Source: Novosphingobium aquimarinum (lineage in GTDB: Bacteria; Pseudomonadota; Alphaproteobacteria; Sphingomonadales; Sphingomonadaceae). Taken from it: 64,000 nucleotides of DNA. Where the stretch lies: assembly GCF_009746585.1 (NCBI RefSeq), contig NZ_WRPO01000005.1, forward strand, positions 62,001 through 126,000. The letters run 5' to 3'. The position numbers and the translations under genes were made by a program. The notes below the pieces were generated by a model that was not told the DNA's origin, did no database searches, and worked only from the letters and a program-made list of their open reading frames with translations. This document shows, in pieces, positions 1-9,006 of the stretch (the stretch's first letter is position 1; the number at the start of each line of letters is the position of its first letter).

Positions 1-135
1 GATCAGCAAAGTCGAGGCCGTCTTACCCGTCATGTTGGTGATGGTGGCGTCTGAGACGGCGTTGAAGCGGGGTTCTCGGCGGCGATTCTCGTCGGTGTCC
101 GGTTCGGCTTCGAACCGGGCCAGGGGATAGTTCAT
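1..135 (-). CDS. PilZ-domain protein, N-terminal fragment
   Basis: Reading from an ATG at 135 down to the window edge gives 45 open codons with no stop, so the gene continues to the left of the window. The fragment contains RRREPRF (RxxxR at residues 19-23) followed by a short strand-forming stretch, DATITNMTG. This matches the start of a PilZ domain, where the arginines bind cyclic di-GMP. The second PilZ motif (DxSxxG) would lie outside the window. It is divergent from the MFS gene. Only the N-terminus is visible, so the family call is moderate. Confidence 0.55.
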   Translation of the reverse strand, partial: MNYPLARFEAEPDTDENRRREPRFNAVSDATITNMTGKTASTLLI

Positions 136-421
136 TTAAAGTCTTTCCGTCCTCGTCGATAGAATGCGCCGTCCTCCTGTTTCGCTGATGCGGGTTAAGG
201 CTCCGTCACGCGGCATCCTTTTCCCGGGGTTAACCTTGTTTAGGGTTTTGCCCGCGAGACTTGCACCGAGCCTTGCTGCCGCTAGGCTACCGGTTCATCC
301 ATTCTAATGGCTCCATCATCAGACGGGGACGAGGCCGATCTCGCAACACCAAGCCGAGCGCGCAGGCGCCATTCCCGCACGGCTGGAGCGCCTGCCCTGG
401 AGCCGGTTTCATTGGCTTGTC

Positions 422-1771
422 GTGGTGGCGCTGGGCATCACCTGGATCCTCGACGGGCTGGAAGTCACGCTGGCGGGATCGGTGGCGGCGGCCTGGCGCG
501 ACGAAGCCAGCCTGGGGCTCGATGCCTCGCAAGTCGGGCTCGCCAATTCGGCCTATCTGGCGGGCGCGGTCACCGGTGCGTTGTTCTTCGGCTGGCTGAC
601 CGATCGGATGGGCCGCAAGCGGATGTTTTCGGTCACGCTCGGTCTCTACCTGCTGGCGACCGCGGGAACTGCTTTCGCCTGGGACTTGCCCAGCCTTTTC
701 GTCCTGCGTTTTCTGACCGGGGCTGGGATCGGCGGCGAATACAGCGCGATCAATTCCGCGATCCAGGAACTGATCCCGGCGCGTCGGCGCGGCTGGACCG
801 ATCTGGTCATCAACGGCAGCTTCTGGATCGGAGCCGCCCTTGCAAGCGGGGCGACTCTGGTCGTGCTCGATCCGCGCGTTTTCGGGCCCGATCTGGGCTG
901 GCGCGTGGCGTTCTTCTTCGGCGCCGCGATTGGTGCGGTGATCATCTGGCTGCGACGCTTCATTCCTGAAAGTCCGCGCTGGCTGGCGATCCACGGACGG
1001 CTCGAGGAAGCCGATGCGATCGTGACCGACATCGAGCGCAGGGTGGCCGCGCAGGGCCAAGCTCTGCCCCCTGTCGAAACGCGTGCCGCTAAAGTCACTC
1101 CCCGATCGGCGACGAGCCTGGCCGAAGTCGCGCGCACGATGGTGAGGATCTACCCGCGCCGTGTCGTCTACGGCCTGACGCTGATGATTGCGCAGGCCTT
1201 CTTCTACAACGCGATCTTCTTCACCTACGCGATGATGCTGACCGACTTCTATGACGTGCCGGCGCCGTCGGTCGGGTGGTACATTCTGCCGTTCGCCGCG
1301 GGCAACGTGCTTGGCCCGCTGGTGCTCGGCCGCTTTTTCGACAGCTGGGGCCGGAGGCCGATGATCGTGCTCACGTATTCCGCCTCGGGCTTACTGCTCT
1401 TGGCAAGCGGTCTCGCGTTTCGCGCCGGGCTGCTCGACGCGACGACCCAGACGCTGTGCTGGAGCGTCACGTTTTTCTTCGCGTCCGCCGCGGCCTCGGC
1501 TGCGTACCTGACCGTGGCGGAATCGTTCCCGCTCGAGATCCGCGCGTTCGCGATCGCTATTTTCTATGCCTTGGGCACGGGGCTCGGCGGTGTGGCGGCG
1601 CCTTGGTTGTTCGGCGCGCTGATCGAGAGCGGCTCGCGCGATCAGGTCCTGCTGGGCTACGTCCTGGGCGCAGCGCTGATGCTTGTCGCAGCAGGCGTGG
1701 CGCGCGTCATCGGCATCGATGCCGAGCGCAGATCCCTGGAGGACGTGGCCAAACCGCTGTCATGGGAATGA
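422..1771 (+). CDS. MFS transporter, sugar/organic-acid porter type, 5' end uncertain
   Basis: A 12-helix major facilitator. It shows the loop 2-3 motif WLTDRMGRKRM, the sugar-porter-like PESPRWL after helix 6, and a second DSWGRRP loop. The GTG at 422 is the first start in the open frame, but it falls inside the first membrane helix. The same frame upstream (from about 371) encodes IPARLERLPWSRFHWL, which is the usual N-terminus of this family, and it has no ATG. An ATG at 307 lies in another frame; removing one A at 351-352 would join the two. The gene is therefore either frameshifted near its start or uses a rare start such as CTG at 383. The substrate cannot be told. Confidence 0.8.
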   Translation: MVALGITWILDGLEVTLAGSVAAAWRDEASLGLDASQVGLANSAYLAGAVTGALFFGWLTDRMGRKRMFSVTLGLYLLATAGTAFAWDLPSLFVLRFLTGAGIGGEYSAINSAIQELIPARRRGWTDLVINGSFWIGAALASGATLVVLDPRVFGPDLGWRVAFFFGAAIGAVIIWLRRFIPESPRWLAIHGRLEEADAIVTDIERRVAAQGQALPPVETRAAKVTPRSATSLAEVARTMVRIYPRRVVYGLTLMIAQAFFYNAIFFTYAMMLTDFYDVPAPSVGWYILPFAAGNVLGPLVLGRFFDSWGRRPMIVLTYSASGLLLLASGLAFRAGLLDATTQTLCWSVTFFFASAAASAAYLTVAESFPLEIRAFAIAIFYALGTGLGGVAAPWLFGALIESGSRDQVLLGYVLGAALMLVAAGVARVIGIDAERRSLEDVAKPLSWE

Positions 1772-1833
1772 GGGCAATGGGAACGATCGTGGCGTGACCG
1801 GCTTTCGATACCATACCCGAAGGAGAGACGACG

Positions 1834-2409
1834 ATGCGCAAGATACCCTCGATGCTAACCCTCGGAGCCCTCGCCATGTTCGGCGCCGGCCCGGCAATCG
1901 CCGATCATCACGAAACCGGCCACGACATGAGCGGCCATGACATGAAAGGCGAAGAGGTCGCCGCCTCGGTGATCGATACCTCGGGCGAGGAAATCGGCAT
2001 GGTCAGGCTGCAACAGACCCCGGCGGGCGTCCTGGTGACCGCGCACGTCATGGGCCTGGAGAAAGGCGAGCACGGATTTCACTTGCACCAGAAGGGCATG
2101 TGCGACGCCGCCCAGAAGTTCACGACGGCGGGTGGCCACTTCAATCCCGGCAACGACCAGCATGGCTTGATGGTCGAAGGCGGCCCGCATGGCGGCGACA
2201 TGCCCAATCAATATGCGGACGATTCCGGCATGATCATGACTCAGGTCCTCAACACCGGCGTGAGCCTCGACAAGGACGCGCCGAACTCGATCTGGGATCA
2301 GGACGGCACCGCACTGGTGATCCACGCCAAGGCCGACGATTACATGAGCCAGCCTTCCGGCGATGCCGGCGATCGCGTGGCTTGCGCGGTGGTCGCCAAG
2401 CCGATGTGA
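1834..2409 (+). CDS. sodC: Cu/Zn superoxide dismutase, periplasmic
   Basis: Converts superoxide to oxygen and hydrogen peroxide in the periplasm. The 191-residue product has a signal peptide (about residues 1-23, ending AIA), then a His/Asp/Met-rich stretch that may bind metal. The metal ligands are recognisable: H83 and H85 (GFHLH) for Cu, bridging H102 (GGHFNP), H110, H119 and D122 (GPHGGDMPN) for Zn, and H164 (VIHAKADDY) for Cu. C90 and a C-terminal Cys (RVACAVV) can form the family disulfide. A clear AAGGAG ribosome site precedes the ATG. It converges on the oxygenase gene, with only 25 bp between the stops. Confidence 0.95.
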   Translation: MRKIPSMLTLGALAMFGAGPAIADHHETGHDMSGHDMKGEEVAASVIDTSGEEIGMVRLQQTPAGVLVTAHVMGLEKGEHGFHLHQKGMCDAAQKFTTAGGHFNPGNDQHGLMVEGGPHGGDMPNQYADDSGMIMTQVLNTGVSLDKDAPNSIWDQDGTALVIHAKADDYMSQPSGDAGDRVACAVVAKPM

Positions 2410-2434
2410 TCTGGCGCCGCTGTTGCCGCGAGGT

Positions 2435-3160
2435 TCAGCCCCAGGGCTTCTCGCGGTACCAGCGGGTGATGACGTGCTTCACCCCGCGCCGCACTTTCAT
2501 CGCATGATGCAGCGACGCGGGGTTGGGGCTCTTGTCCGGCCGGCGGTTGTTCCAGGCGATCAACTTGCCGCGCTCGGGCTGCATGATCTTGTCGATGACT
2601 TTGAACCGCGTCGCGCCGCCGGCCTCTACGTCGTTCAGGTAGATCATGAAGGTCCAGGTGCGCTGGCCAGCGACCGAGCAGTACTTTTCGTAATCGGCTT
2701 GCTGCGGATCGAAGTAGTCGGTGTGAGCCTTGAACTCCTGCCCGACATCGTAGCGCTGGCCTTGCAGCGGCTCGCCGTAAATCGGATCGATGCCCGAAAT
2801 CTGCGCGAGCTTGGCATCGAGTGACGCCACTGGCGGGTGATCGTAGGACAAATCGCAGGTTTCGCTGGTGCGAAAATAGTTGTCGCCATTGTGGTTGGCC
2901 ACCGTTGATGGCCGTCGCTGCGCATCGATCAGCGCAATCAGATCGCGGCATTCGTCGGCATCGAGAAATTCGCGCTTCACGAACATTTCGATACGCGGCG
3001 AGGGGACGCGCTGCATGGCTTGTGCTGCGAGATGATCGATCGAAGCCTCGCCTGGCTCGACCGGGCGAGCTTCCGGACGCACCCGAACGTTGGGTTGCGC
3101 CGCGAAGGGGCCGGTCCAAAACATCGTATCGGGCCGGTTCGATTCGGGATTCGAGTCCAT
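2435..3160 (-). CDS. 2OG-Fe(II) oxygenase, prolyl 4-hydroxylase family
   Basis: A 241-residue protein with a C-terminal P4Hc fold. The iron site is visible as H146-x-D148 (AHTDYF) and H218 or H219 (SLHHAM), and the 2-oxoglutarate-binding basic residue is K228 in GVKHVITRW. The domain begins with the usual FLDADEC stretch near residue 65. Such proteins hydroxylate proline or related residues using Fe(II), O2 and 2-oxoglutarate; bacterial targets are mostly unknown. No partner gene lies beside it: sodC converges from one side and tRNA-His lies on the other. Confidence 0.85.
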   Translation of the reverse strand: MDSNPESNRPDTMFWTGPFAAQPNVRVRPEARPVEPGEASIDHLAAQAMQRVPSPRIEMFVKREFLDADECRDLIALIDAQRRPSTVANHNGDNYFRTSETCDLSYDHPPVASLDAKLAQISGIDPIYGEPLQGQRYDVGQEFKAHTDYFDPQQADYEKYCSVAGQRTWTFMIYLNDVEAGGATRFKVIDKIMQPERGKLIAWNNRRPDKSPNPASLHHAMKVRRGVKHVITRWYREKPWG

Positions 3161-3477
3161 GTCGGCCTTCTAATACCTGATCCGCTTTGGGGAAAGCGGG
3201 CGCGCTGCAGGGAACTGCGGGCCACGACCTGAACATTCTCGCCCATGGCGTGGCCAAGCTTCGCCTTGGCGGGGGTCAATCCGATTCGCACTTTGGCCCC
3301 GACATCGAACTGCGTTTTTCCCGCACGTAATATAATTGCGCAGGCTCGCTGCCGGGCAACTTTTTGCTTTGCAACAGAGCCTCCTTGTGCGAGAGCGCTC
3401 GCCCTCGCCAATCGCTGCTTGCAGCGTCGGGCGGGCTTGCCTAACAGCGCGCCTCCTGCATGCGCGCAGGCTTGTGT
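3161..3477. other. Intergenic region upstream of tRNA-His
   Basis: About 320 bp between the start of the oxygenase gene (minus strand) and tRNA-His (plus strand). It must carry both promoters. Open frames cross it, but they run into the tRNA and show no recognisable protein. I see no repeat or clear hairpin with a T-run. Confidence 0.5.
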
Positions 3478-3555
3478 GGCGATCGTAGCTCAGTTGGTTA
3501 GAGCGCCGGTTTGTGGTACCGGAGGTCGTGGGTTCGAACCCCATCGATCGCCCCA
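3478..3555 (+). tRNA. tRNA-His (GTG)
   Basis: A full cloverleaf can be drawn. The acceptor GCGATCG pairs with CGATCGC, with the histidine-specific extra G at position -1 (3478) facing C73. The D arm is GCTC/GAGC, the anticodon stem CCGGT/ACCGG has loop TTGTGGT giving anticodon GTG, and the T arm GTGGG/CCCAT has TTCGAAC. An encoded CCA follows at 3553-3555. Confidence 0.97.
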
Positions 3556-3599
3556 TCAATGCCCCAGCACGCGTATGCGTTGATGACTGGGAGCGACGC

Positions 3600-4661
3600 G
3601 TGCCTGCCTTCTGGACCGAACCCGATTTCGACGAGCACGAACTCGTGCATCTGGTCCATGACCGGGCAAGCGGGCTGACCGCGATTATCGCGCTGCATTC
3701 GACTCACCTCGGCCCTGGCGCGGGCGGAACCCGGTTCTGGCACTATGCGGAGCCGGCAGGCGCGATGCGCGATGCGCTGCGGCTGTCGCGCGGGATGAGC
3801 TACAAGAATGCGATGGCGGGCCTGCCGGTGGGCGGCGGCAAGGCGGTTATCGTTGCAGGACCCGACAAAGCGAAGACCCCCGCGATGCTCGCGGCATTCG
3901 GCGATGCGATCGAAGCGCTCGGCGGGCGCTACATCACGGCCGAGGACGTCGGCATCACGGAAGCCGACATGGTCGCGGTGGCAAAGCGCACCAGCTATGT
4001 GACCGGCCTGCCATCGACCGATGCGGAGGCCGCCGGCGGCGATCCGGGGCCGTTCACGTCCAAGGGCGTGTTCCTGGGGATCCAGGCCGCGGTGGCACAC
4101 AAGCTGGGGCGCGACCTCAAGGGCGTGCATGTTGCGGTGCAGGGCATTGGCAGCGTCGGCGGCGGGGCCGCACGGCTGCTTGCCGAAGCGGGCGCACGGC
4201 TGACTCTGGCCGACGTCGATGCGGACCGCGCGGCGGCACTCGCCAGCGAACTGGGCGCCGAGACGGTCGCCGCCGAAGCGATCATGGACGTCGAATGCGA
4301 CGTATTCAGCCCCAACGCACTGGGCGCGATCCTCGACAATGTCGGGATTGCCCGGCTCAAGGCGCCGATCGTGGCGGGTGGTGCGAACAATCAGCTGGCG
4401 CGGCCGGAACACGGCCCGATGCTGGCGGAGCGCGGTGTGCTCTATGCGCCCGACTACGTGATCAACGGCGGCGGCATCATCGCGGTCACGCTCGAATATC
4501 TCGCCCGTCGCGACGGCAAGCCATGCGACATCGCCGAGGTTCATGCCAAGGTCGAGGAAGTACCGGTGCGTTTGAATACGATCTGGGAAGAGGCCGGCGC
4601 GAGCGGGCGTTCGCCAGATCAAGTGGCCGATGCCATGGCCCAGCGGCTGATCGGACGGTAA
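3600..4661 (+). CDS. Leucine/phenylalanine/valine dehydrogenase family protein
   Basis: NAD-dependent oxidative deaminase of branched-chain or aromatic amino acids. The start chosen is GTG at 3600, which has GGGAG about 6 nt upstream and gives 353 residues, the normal family length. An upstream frame runs into tRNA-His and is not credible. Substrate-binding lysines K69 (GMSYKNAM) and K81 (LPVGGGKAV) sit where leucine dehydrogenases have them, and a Rossmann motif, GIGSVGGGAARLL, begins the coenzyme domain. The family is certain; the amino acid preference is not. Confidence 0.9.
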   Translation: MPAFWTEPDFDEHELVHLVHDRASGLTAIIALHSTHLGPGAGGTRFWHYAEPAGAMRDALRLSRGMSYKNAMAGLPVGGGKAVIVAGPDKAKTPAMLAAFGDAIEALGGRYITAEDVGITEADMVAVAKRTSYVTGLPSTDAEAAGGDPGPFTSKGVFLGIQAAVAHKLGRDLKGVHVAVQGIGSVGGGAARLLAEAGARLTLADVDADRAAALASELGAETVAAEAIMDVECDVFSPNALGAILDNVGIARLKAPIVAGGANNQLARPEHGPMLAERGVLYAPDYVINGGGIIAVTLEYLARRDGKPCDIAEVHAKVEEVPVRLNTIWEEAGASGRSPDQVADAMAQRLIGR

Positions 4662-4748
4662 TTCTTAGCGAAACCCTGTCGATTTCCCGACGGGGCGGCG
4701 CGGCGGGGGCTTGCTAGTGGCGGCGCGGAGACTAGAAGCGGGCTTGTC

Positions 4749-5474
4749 ATGCACGGCTTCGCCAACCCGGCCCGTTTTCTGCGCATTGCCCGCTGGCTGA
4801 CGCCGTTGTGCCTCGCCGTCGGACTGGTTCTGACGGCTGCTGCGCTCACTTACGGATTGTTTTTCGCACCGGCCGATCGGCTGATGGGCGATACCGTGCG
4901 GATCCTTTTCATTCACGTGCCTTCCGCCTGGCTCGGCATGGCGGGCTGGACGACGATCGCGGGTGCGAGCCTGGTCGAGCTCGTCTGGCGCCATCCGCTG
5001 GCGGGGATCGCCGCGCGCGCGGCGGCTGCGCCGGGCGCCGTGTTCACCGCTTTGTGCCTTGCAACCGGATCGATCTGGGGGCGGCCGACTTGGGGCACCT
5101 GGTGGGTGTGGGATGGGCGGCTCACGTCGATGCTGGTGCTGCTGTTCCTTTACTTCGGCTATATTGCACTTGCGGATGCCACGCGGGGTGAGGGCGGTAG
5201 CAGCGGCCGCGTCGCGGCGATTTTCGGGATCGTCGGCGCGGTAAACGTCCCGATCATCAATCGCTCGGTGGTCTGGTGGAACTCGCTGCACCAGCCGCCC
5301 AGCATCACCATGGGCCAGTCCGCGATCGACCCCGCGTTCCTGTGGCCTCTGCTGATTGCAACGTTCGGGTTCACGCTGATCTTTGCCGGGGTGATCCTGG
5401 CGCGGATGCGCGCCATCCTAGCCGACATTCAGGCCGAGGCGCGGTTGCGGCGCAAGGCGATGGCGCAAGGCTGA
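4749..5474 (+). CDS. ccmC: Heme exporter/chaperone subunit CcmC
   Basis: Membrane protein of System I cytochrome c maturation. It loads heme onto CcmE at the periplasmic face. The 241 residues form six predicted helices with the tryptophan-rich WWD signature at about 113-122 (WGTWWVWD) and flanking His residues (H56 in FIHVPSA, and a second in SLHQPPS) that ligate heme. It is the first gene of a compact ccm operon. The ABC genes ccmA and ccmB, often just upstream, are absent here; an amino acid dehydrogenase precedes it. The stop overlaps the ccmD start (TGATG). Confidence 0.95.
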   Translation: MHGFANPARFLRIARWLTPLCLAVGLVLTAAALTYGLFFAPADRLMGDTVRILFIHVPSAWLGMAGWTTIAGASLVELVWRHPLAGIAARAAAAPGAVFTALCLATGSIWGRPTWGTWWVWDGRLTSMLVLLFLYFGYIALADATRGEGGSSGRVAAIFGIVGAVNVPIINRSVVWWNSLHQPPSITMGQSAIDPAFLWPLLIATFGFTLIFAGVILARMRAILADIQAEARLRRKAMAQG

Positions 5475-5614
5475 TGCGCGAAACCCTCGATCAATGGGCC
5501 TTCGTTTGGGCAGCCTATGCCATCGGCATCGTCGGAACGCTGGCCATGGTGGCCTGGGCGTGGTGGTCGATGCGCCGCGCCGAAGCGCGCCGTGAAAAGA
5601 GCAGGGAACGCTGA
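5474..5614 (+). CDS. ccmD: Heme exporter small subunit CcmD
   Basis: A 46-residue protein with one membrane helix (about residues 9-33, AFVWAAYAIGIVG onward) followed by a basic tail, RRAEARREK. This is the usual shape of CcmD, which stabilises the CcmC-CcmE heme complex. It is called mainly from size, topology and position between ccmC and ccmE, with TGATG overlaps at both ends. Confidence 0.85.
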   Translation: MRETLDQWAFVWAAYAIGIVGTLAMVAWAWWSMRRAEARREKSRER

Positions 5615-6084
5615 TGGCGACGCATGCCGCGGGCGGTCTCAAGCCGAAGCATCAGAGGCTGGTGCTGCTGGGCATTGCGCTCGTCGTGCTGATCGCGGCG
5701 GCGCTGCTGGCGATCTGGGCGCTGCGCAACCAGGCGAGCTATTTCTACGTGCCGAGCGAGATCGTCGCCAACCCGCCCGCGCCCGATCGCGGCGTGCGGC
5801 TGGGCGGGATGGTCGAAAAGGGCAGCCTGCGGACCGAGTCCGACGGCGTCACCATCGCCTTCGTGGTGCAGGATGGCGAGGCGCGCGTACCAGTGCGCTT
5901 CTCGGGCATTGTGCCTTCGCTGTTCGTCGAAGGGTCGGGCGTGGTTGCCGAAGGCACGTTGGGCACCGATGGCACGTTCGTCGCCACCAATCTTTTGGCC
6001 AAGCACGACGAGAACTACGTGCCGCGCGAAATGGAGGCCATGACCAAGGCCCAGGCCAAGAGCGTGGTGGCGGAAACCCAATGA
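5614..6084 (+). CDS. ccmE: Periplasmic heme chaperone CcmE
   Basis: Membrane-anchored chaperone (156 residues, helix about 16-37) that binds heme covalently and carries it from CcmC to CcmF. The heme-binding His is H131 with Y135 in the motif LAKHDENYVP, which matches the HxxxY signature. Before it lies the OB-fold beta barrel. The start overlaps the ccmD stop, and its own stop overlaps the ccmF start (ATGA), so translation is likely coupled. Confidence 0.96.
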   Translation: MATHAAGGLKPKHQRLVLLGIALVVLIAAALLAIWALRNQASYFYVPSEIVANPPAPDRGVRLGGMVEKGSLRTESDGVTIAFVVQDGEARVPVRFSGIVPSLFVEGSGVVAEGTLGTDGTFVATNLLAKHDENYVPREMEAMTKAQAKSVVAETQ

Positions 6085-8039
6085 CCGCCGAGTTCGGTCT
6101 AGCCGCCTTGTGGCTTGCGGCCGCGCTGGCCGCGTTCCAGCTGATTGCCGGATCGCTGGCGCTGACCGAACGCGGCGCGCCGCTGGCGGGCGCCGTGCGG
6201 CCCGTCGCGGTGGTTCAGGGCTTGCTGACGCTCATCGCCTTCGTCGCGCTGATCCTCGTGTTCGCGAACACCGACTTGTCGGTGAAACTGGTCGCGATGA
6301 ATTCGCATTCGATGAAGCCGCTGATCTTCAAGATCGCGGGCGCCTGGGGCAATCACGAAGGCTCGATGCTGCTGTGGGTCACGGTGATGAGCCTTGCCGG
6401 CGGCTTCGTCGCGCTGGTCGAGCGCCGCTTGCCCGAGCGCACGATGCTGGCGACGCTCGCCGGGCAGGCATTCGTCAGCCTGGGCTTCTACGCCTTCCTG
6501 CTGATCTCGTCGAACCCGTTCGAGCGGCTGCCGGTCGTGCCGGTCGAAGGCAACGGCCTCAATCCGCTGCTGCAGGACCTCGGTCTCGCCTTCCATCCGC
6601 CCACGCTGTACCTCGGCTATGTCGGGCTTTCGATCGCTTTCAGCTTCGCGATCGGCGCGCTGATCACGCGCGAGGTGGGCCCGGCCTTTGCCCGCGCGAT
6701 GCGGCCCTGGGTGCTTGGCGCCTGGATCTTCCTGACGCTGGGCATCACCGCAGGCTCGTACTGGGCCTACTACGAGCTTGGCTGGGGCGGCTGGTGGTTC
6801 TGGGACCCGGTCGAGAACGCGTCGCTGATGCCCTGGCTCGCCGCGACCGCACTGCTCCATTCCGCCAGCGTGCTCGCTTCGCGTAACGCCTTGCGCGCCT
6901 GGACCGTGATGCTGGGCGTGGTCGCTTTCTCGATGTCGATGATCGGCACTTTCCTCGTGCGCTCGGGCATTCTGACCAGCGTGCATGCCTTTGCCGTCGA
7001 TCCGGAACGCGGCAGCTTCATTCTCGGCTTGCTCGCGATCTACATCGGCGGCGCGCTGGTTCTGTTCGGGCTGCGCGCCGGAACCGTGACCGAGGGACAG
7101 CGCTTCGCGCCGGTCAGCCGCGAGAGCGCGCTCGTGGTCAACAACGTCGCGCTGTCGGCGATCCTGGGCATCGTGCTGTTCGGGACGCTCTATCCGCTGG
7201 TGACCGAAGCGTTCGATACCAAGGTCTCGGTCGGCCCGCCCTATTTCAATCCGATGGGCGCGATCTTCTTCATTCCCATGCTGCTGGTCCTCGCGGTGGG
7301 GCCGCTGCTGCGGTGGCGGCGCGATTCGCTGGGCCGCGTGCGCAAAATCTTGCTGATCCCGGCGGCCGTGCTGGCCGTCGCGGTCGTCGCGCTGCTGATC
7401 TTCAGCGATGTGAAGGTGTTGCCGTTCCTCGGTCTGGCGCTCGCACCGGCGCTCGCCATCGCCAGCCTGGTGCCATTGCGCGGCCGCAACTTGCGCCGCA
7501 CCCCGCTGGCGACCTGGGGCATGGTGGTGGCGCACTTCGGCATCGCCGTCGCCTTGTTCGGGATGGCCAGCGAAAGCGCCTTTTCGGTCGAGCGTCTCGT
7601 CGCGATGCGGGCTGGCGACAGCACGGAGATAGGGCCGTGGAAGGTGCGGCTGGAAGCGGTCGAGCCGGTCGCGGGACCCAACTGGACCGCGCTCGAGGCG
7701 CGGATGGTGGCGCGCTACGAAAGCGGCAGCGGCACGACGATCCTGCCGCAGGCGCGCAGCTTCTGGTCGCCGCCCCAGCAGACGACCGAATCCGCCTTGC
7801 TCACGCGCTGGAACGGCCAGCTCTATGCCGTCCTTGGCGGCGAGACGCCCGCCGCGAGCGGCCCGGGCCGCTGGCAAGTGCGCTTGTGGTGGAAACCCTT
7901 CGTATCGATGATCTGGTACGGCGGGGTTCTGATCGCGTTGGGCGGCGTGCTCGCGGTGATCGGTCGCACCTGGAGCGATGTGAAGCGGATCGTCGCGCGC
8001 GACAAGATCGCCTATCGCCGCGAAAGGCAGGGCCGATGA
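6081..8039 (+). CDS. ccmF: Cytochrome c heme lyase subunit CcmF
   Basis: Large polytopic protein (652 residues) that takes heme from holo-CcmE and attaches it to apocytochrome c. The WWD domain GWGGWWFWDPVEN is at about residues 234-246. The C-terminal periplasmic part carries a strand-rich region before a last helix. The ATG at 6081 overlaps the ccmE stop and gives the expected family length; the open frame extends further upstream across ccmD and ccmE, but that part is not coding. Confidence 0.96.
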   Translation: MTAEFGLAALWLAAALAAFQLIAGSLALTERGAPLAGAVRPVAVVQGLLTLIAFVALILVFANTDLSVKLVAMNSHSMKPLIFKIAGAWGNHEGSMLLWVTVMSLAGGFVALVERRLPERTMLATLAGQAFVSLGFYAFLLISSNPFERLPVVPVEGNGLNPLLQDLGLAFHPPTLYLGYVGLSIAFSFAIGALITREVGPAFARAMRPWVLGAWIFLTLGITAGSYWAYYELGWGGWWFWDPVENASLMPWLAATALLHSASVLASRNALRAWTVMLGVVAFSMSMIGTFLVRSGILTSVHAFAVDPERGSFILGLLAIYIGGALVLFGLRAGTVTEGQRFAPVSRESALVVNNVALSAILGIVLFGTLYPLVTEAFDTKVSVGPPYFNPMGAIFFIPMLLVLAVGPLLRWRRDSLGRVRKILLIPAAVLAVAVVALLIFSDVKVLPFLGLALAPALAIASLVPLRGRNLRRTPLATWGMVVAHFGIAVALFGMASESAFSVERLVAMRAGDSTEIGPWKVRLEAVEPVAGPNWTALEARMVARYESGSGTTILPQARSFWSPPQQTTESALLTRWNGQLYAVLGGETPAASGPGRWQVRLWWKPFVSMIWYGGVLIALGGVLAVIGRTWSDVKRIVARDKIAYRRERQGR

Positions 8040-8599
8040 CCGGCGAACCCGAAAGCGCGGCGAACAAGCCCAGCCGCTGGATGATCTGGTTGCCCTTGGC
8101 GCTGTTCCTGGGCTTCATCGCGCTGGTCATGATCGGGCTGTATCGGCCGGCACCGCGCGATGTCGCCAGTACCCTGATCGGCAAGCCGATGCCCGAGTTC
8201 GATCTGCCGCCCGGCCTTCCCGGACGCCCCGGCCTCGCCAGTGCCGATCTCAAGGGCGGCGAGCCGCATCTCGTCAACGTGTTCGCCAGTTGGTGCCTGC
8301 CATGCCGGGTCGAGGCGCCGCAGCTCGAACGGCTGGCCGCGATGGGCGTGCCGGTCGAAGGCATCTCGGTGCGGGATCGGACGGAAGACCTGAAGCAGTT
8401 CCTCGCGCGTTACGGCGACCCGTTTCAGCGAATTGGCGCCGATGACGATGGACAAGTGCAGCTTGCGCTGGGCTCTTCGGGCGTGCCGGAGACGTATGTC
8501 ATCGATGGCAAGGGCGTGATCCGCTACCAGCACATCGGTGAGATCAGGGCCGAGCAGATTCCGATGATCCTCGAAAAGCTCGAGGAAGCGCGCCGATGA
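8036..8599 (+). CDS. ccmG: Thiol:disulfide interchange protein CcmG (DsbE)
   Basis: Membrane-tethered thioredoxin-like reductase (187 residues) that keeps apocytochrome c heme-binding cysteines reduced. It has an N-terminal anchor (about 15-37) and the redox centre WCLPC at about 86-90. The later GVPETYVIDGKG matches the cis-Pro loop of DsbE proteins. It overlaps ccmF by 4 bp (ATGA) and ccmH by 4 bp. Confidence 0.95.
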   Translation: MTGEPESAANKPSRWMIWLPLALFLGFIALVMIGLYRPAPRDVASTLIGKPMPEFDLPPGLPGRPGLASADLKGGEPHLVNVFASWCLPCRVEAPQLERLAAMGVPVEGISVRDRTEDLKQFLARYGDPFQRIGADDDGQVQLALGSSGVPETYVIDGKGVIRYQHIGEIRAEQIPMILEKLEEARR

Positions 8600-9006
8600 G
8601 AGCGCTCCTCGCCTTGCTCATGCTGATGGTTTCGGCGGTCCCGCTCGCCGCCCAGGAAGAGCAGACCGCGCCTTACGCCTATCGCCAGCTCGACGATCCC
8701 GCAAAGGAAGAGGCCGCGCACGATCTGATGGTCGCGCTGCGCTGCCTGCAATGCCAAGGCCAGTCGATCGCCGATTCCGATGCGCCGATCGCCGGCTCAA
8801 TGCGCTCGCTGGTGCGCGAACGGATCGCCGCTGGCGAAACCCCGGACCAGATCCGCGACTGGCTGATGGAACGCTATGGCGACTATGTCAGCTACGAGCC
8901 GCGAATCACTTCGCTCACCTGGCCGCTGTTCGCGCTGCCGCTGGTCTTGATCGCGCTCGCGGTGCTGTTGCTGCGCCGGCGCTTCGCGCGGGAGAGCAAG
9001 CCGTGA
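8596..9006 (+). CDS. ccmH: Cytochrome c maturation protein CcmH (CcmL type)
   Basis: 136-residue thiol-redox protein with a signal peptide (about 1-19), the invariant LRCLQCQ motif (C50, C53) and a C-terminal membrane helix (about 110-127) ending in a basic tail. It accepts electrons from CcmG and reduces apocytochrome thiols, working with CcmI and CcmF. It overlaps the next gene by 4 bp (GTGA). Confidence 0.95.
   Translation: MRALLALLMLMVSAVPLAAQEEQTAPYAYRQLDDPAKEEAAHDLMVALRCLQCQGQSIADSDAPIAGSMRSLVRERIAAGETPDQIRDWLMERYGDYVSYEPRITSLTWPLFALPLVLIALAVLLLRRRFARESKP

Noticed and set aside
3513-3599. Upstream start of the leucine-dehydrogenase-type gene inside tRNA-His
   Set aside because: It would translate the tRNA. 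A GTG with a ribosome site at 3600 fits homologs.
6099-7877. 592-residue open frame antisense to ccmF
   Set aside because: It is rich in Arg, His, Gln and Asp with no domain, and mirrors a GC-rich real gene. It is a codon-bias shadow.
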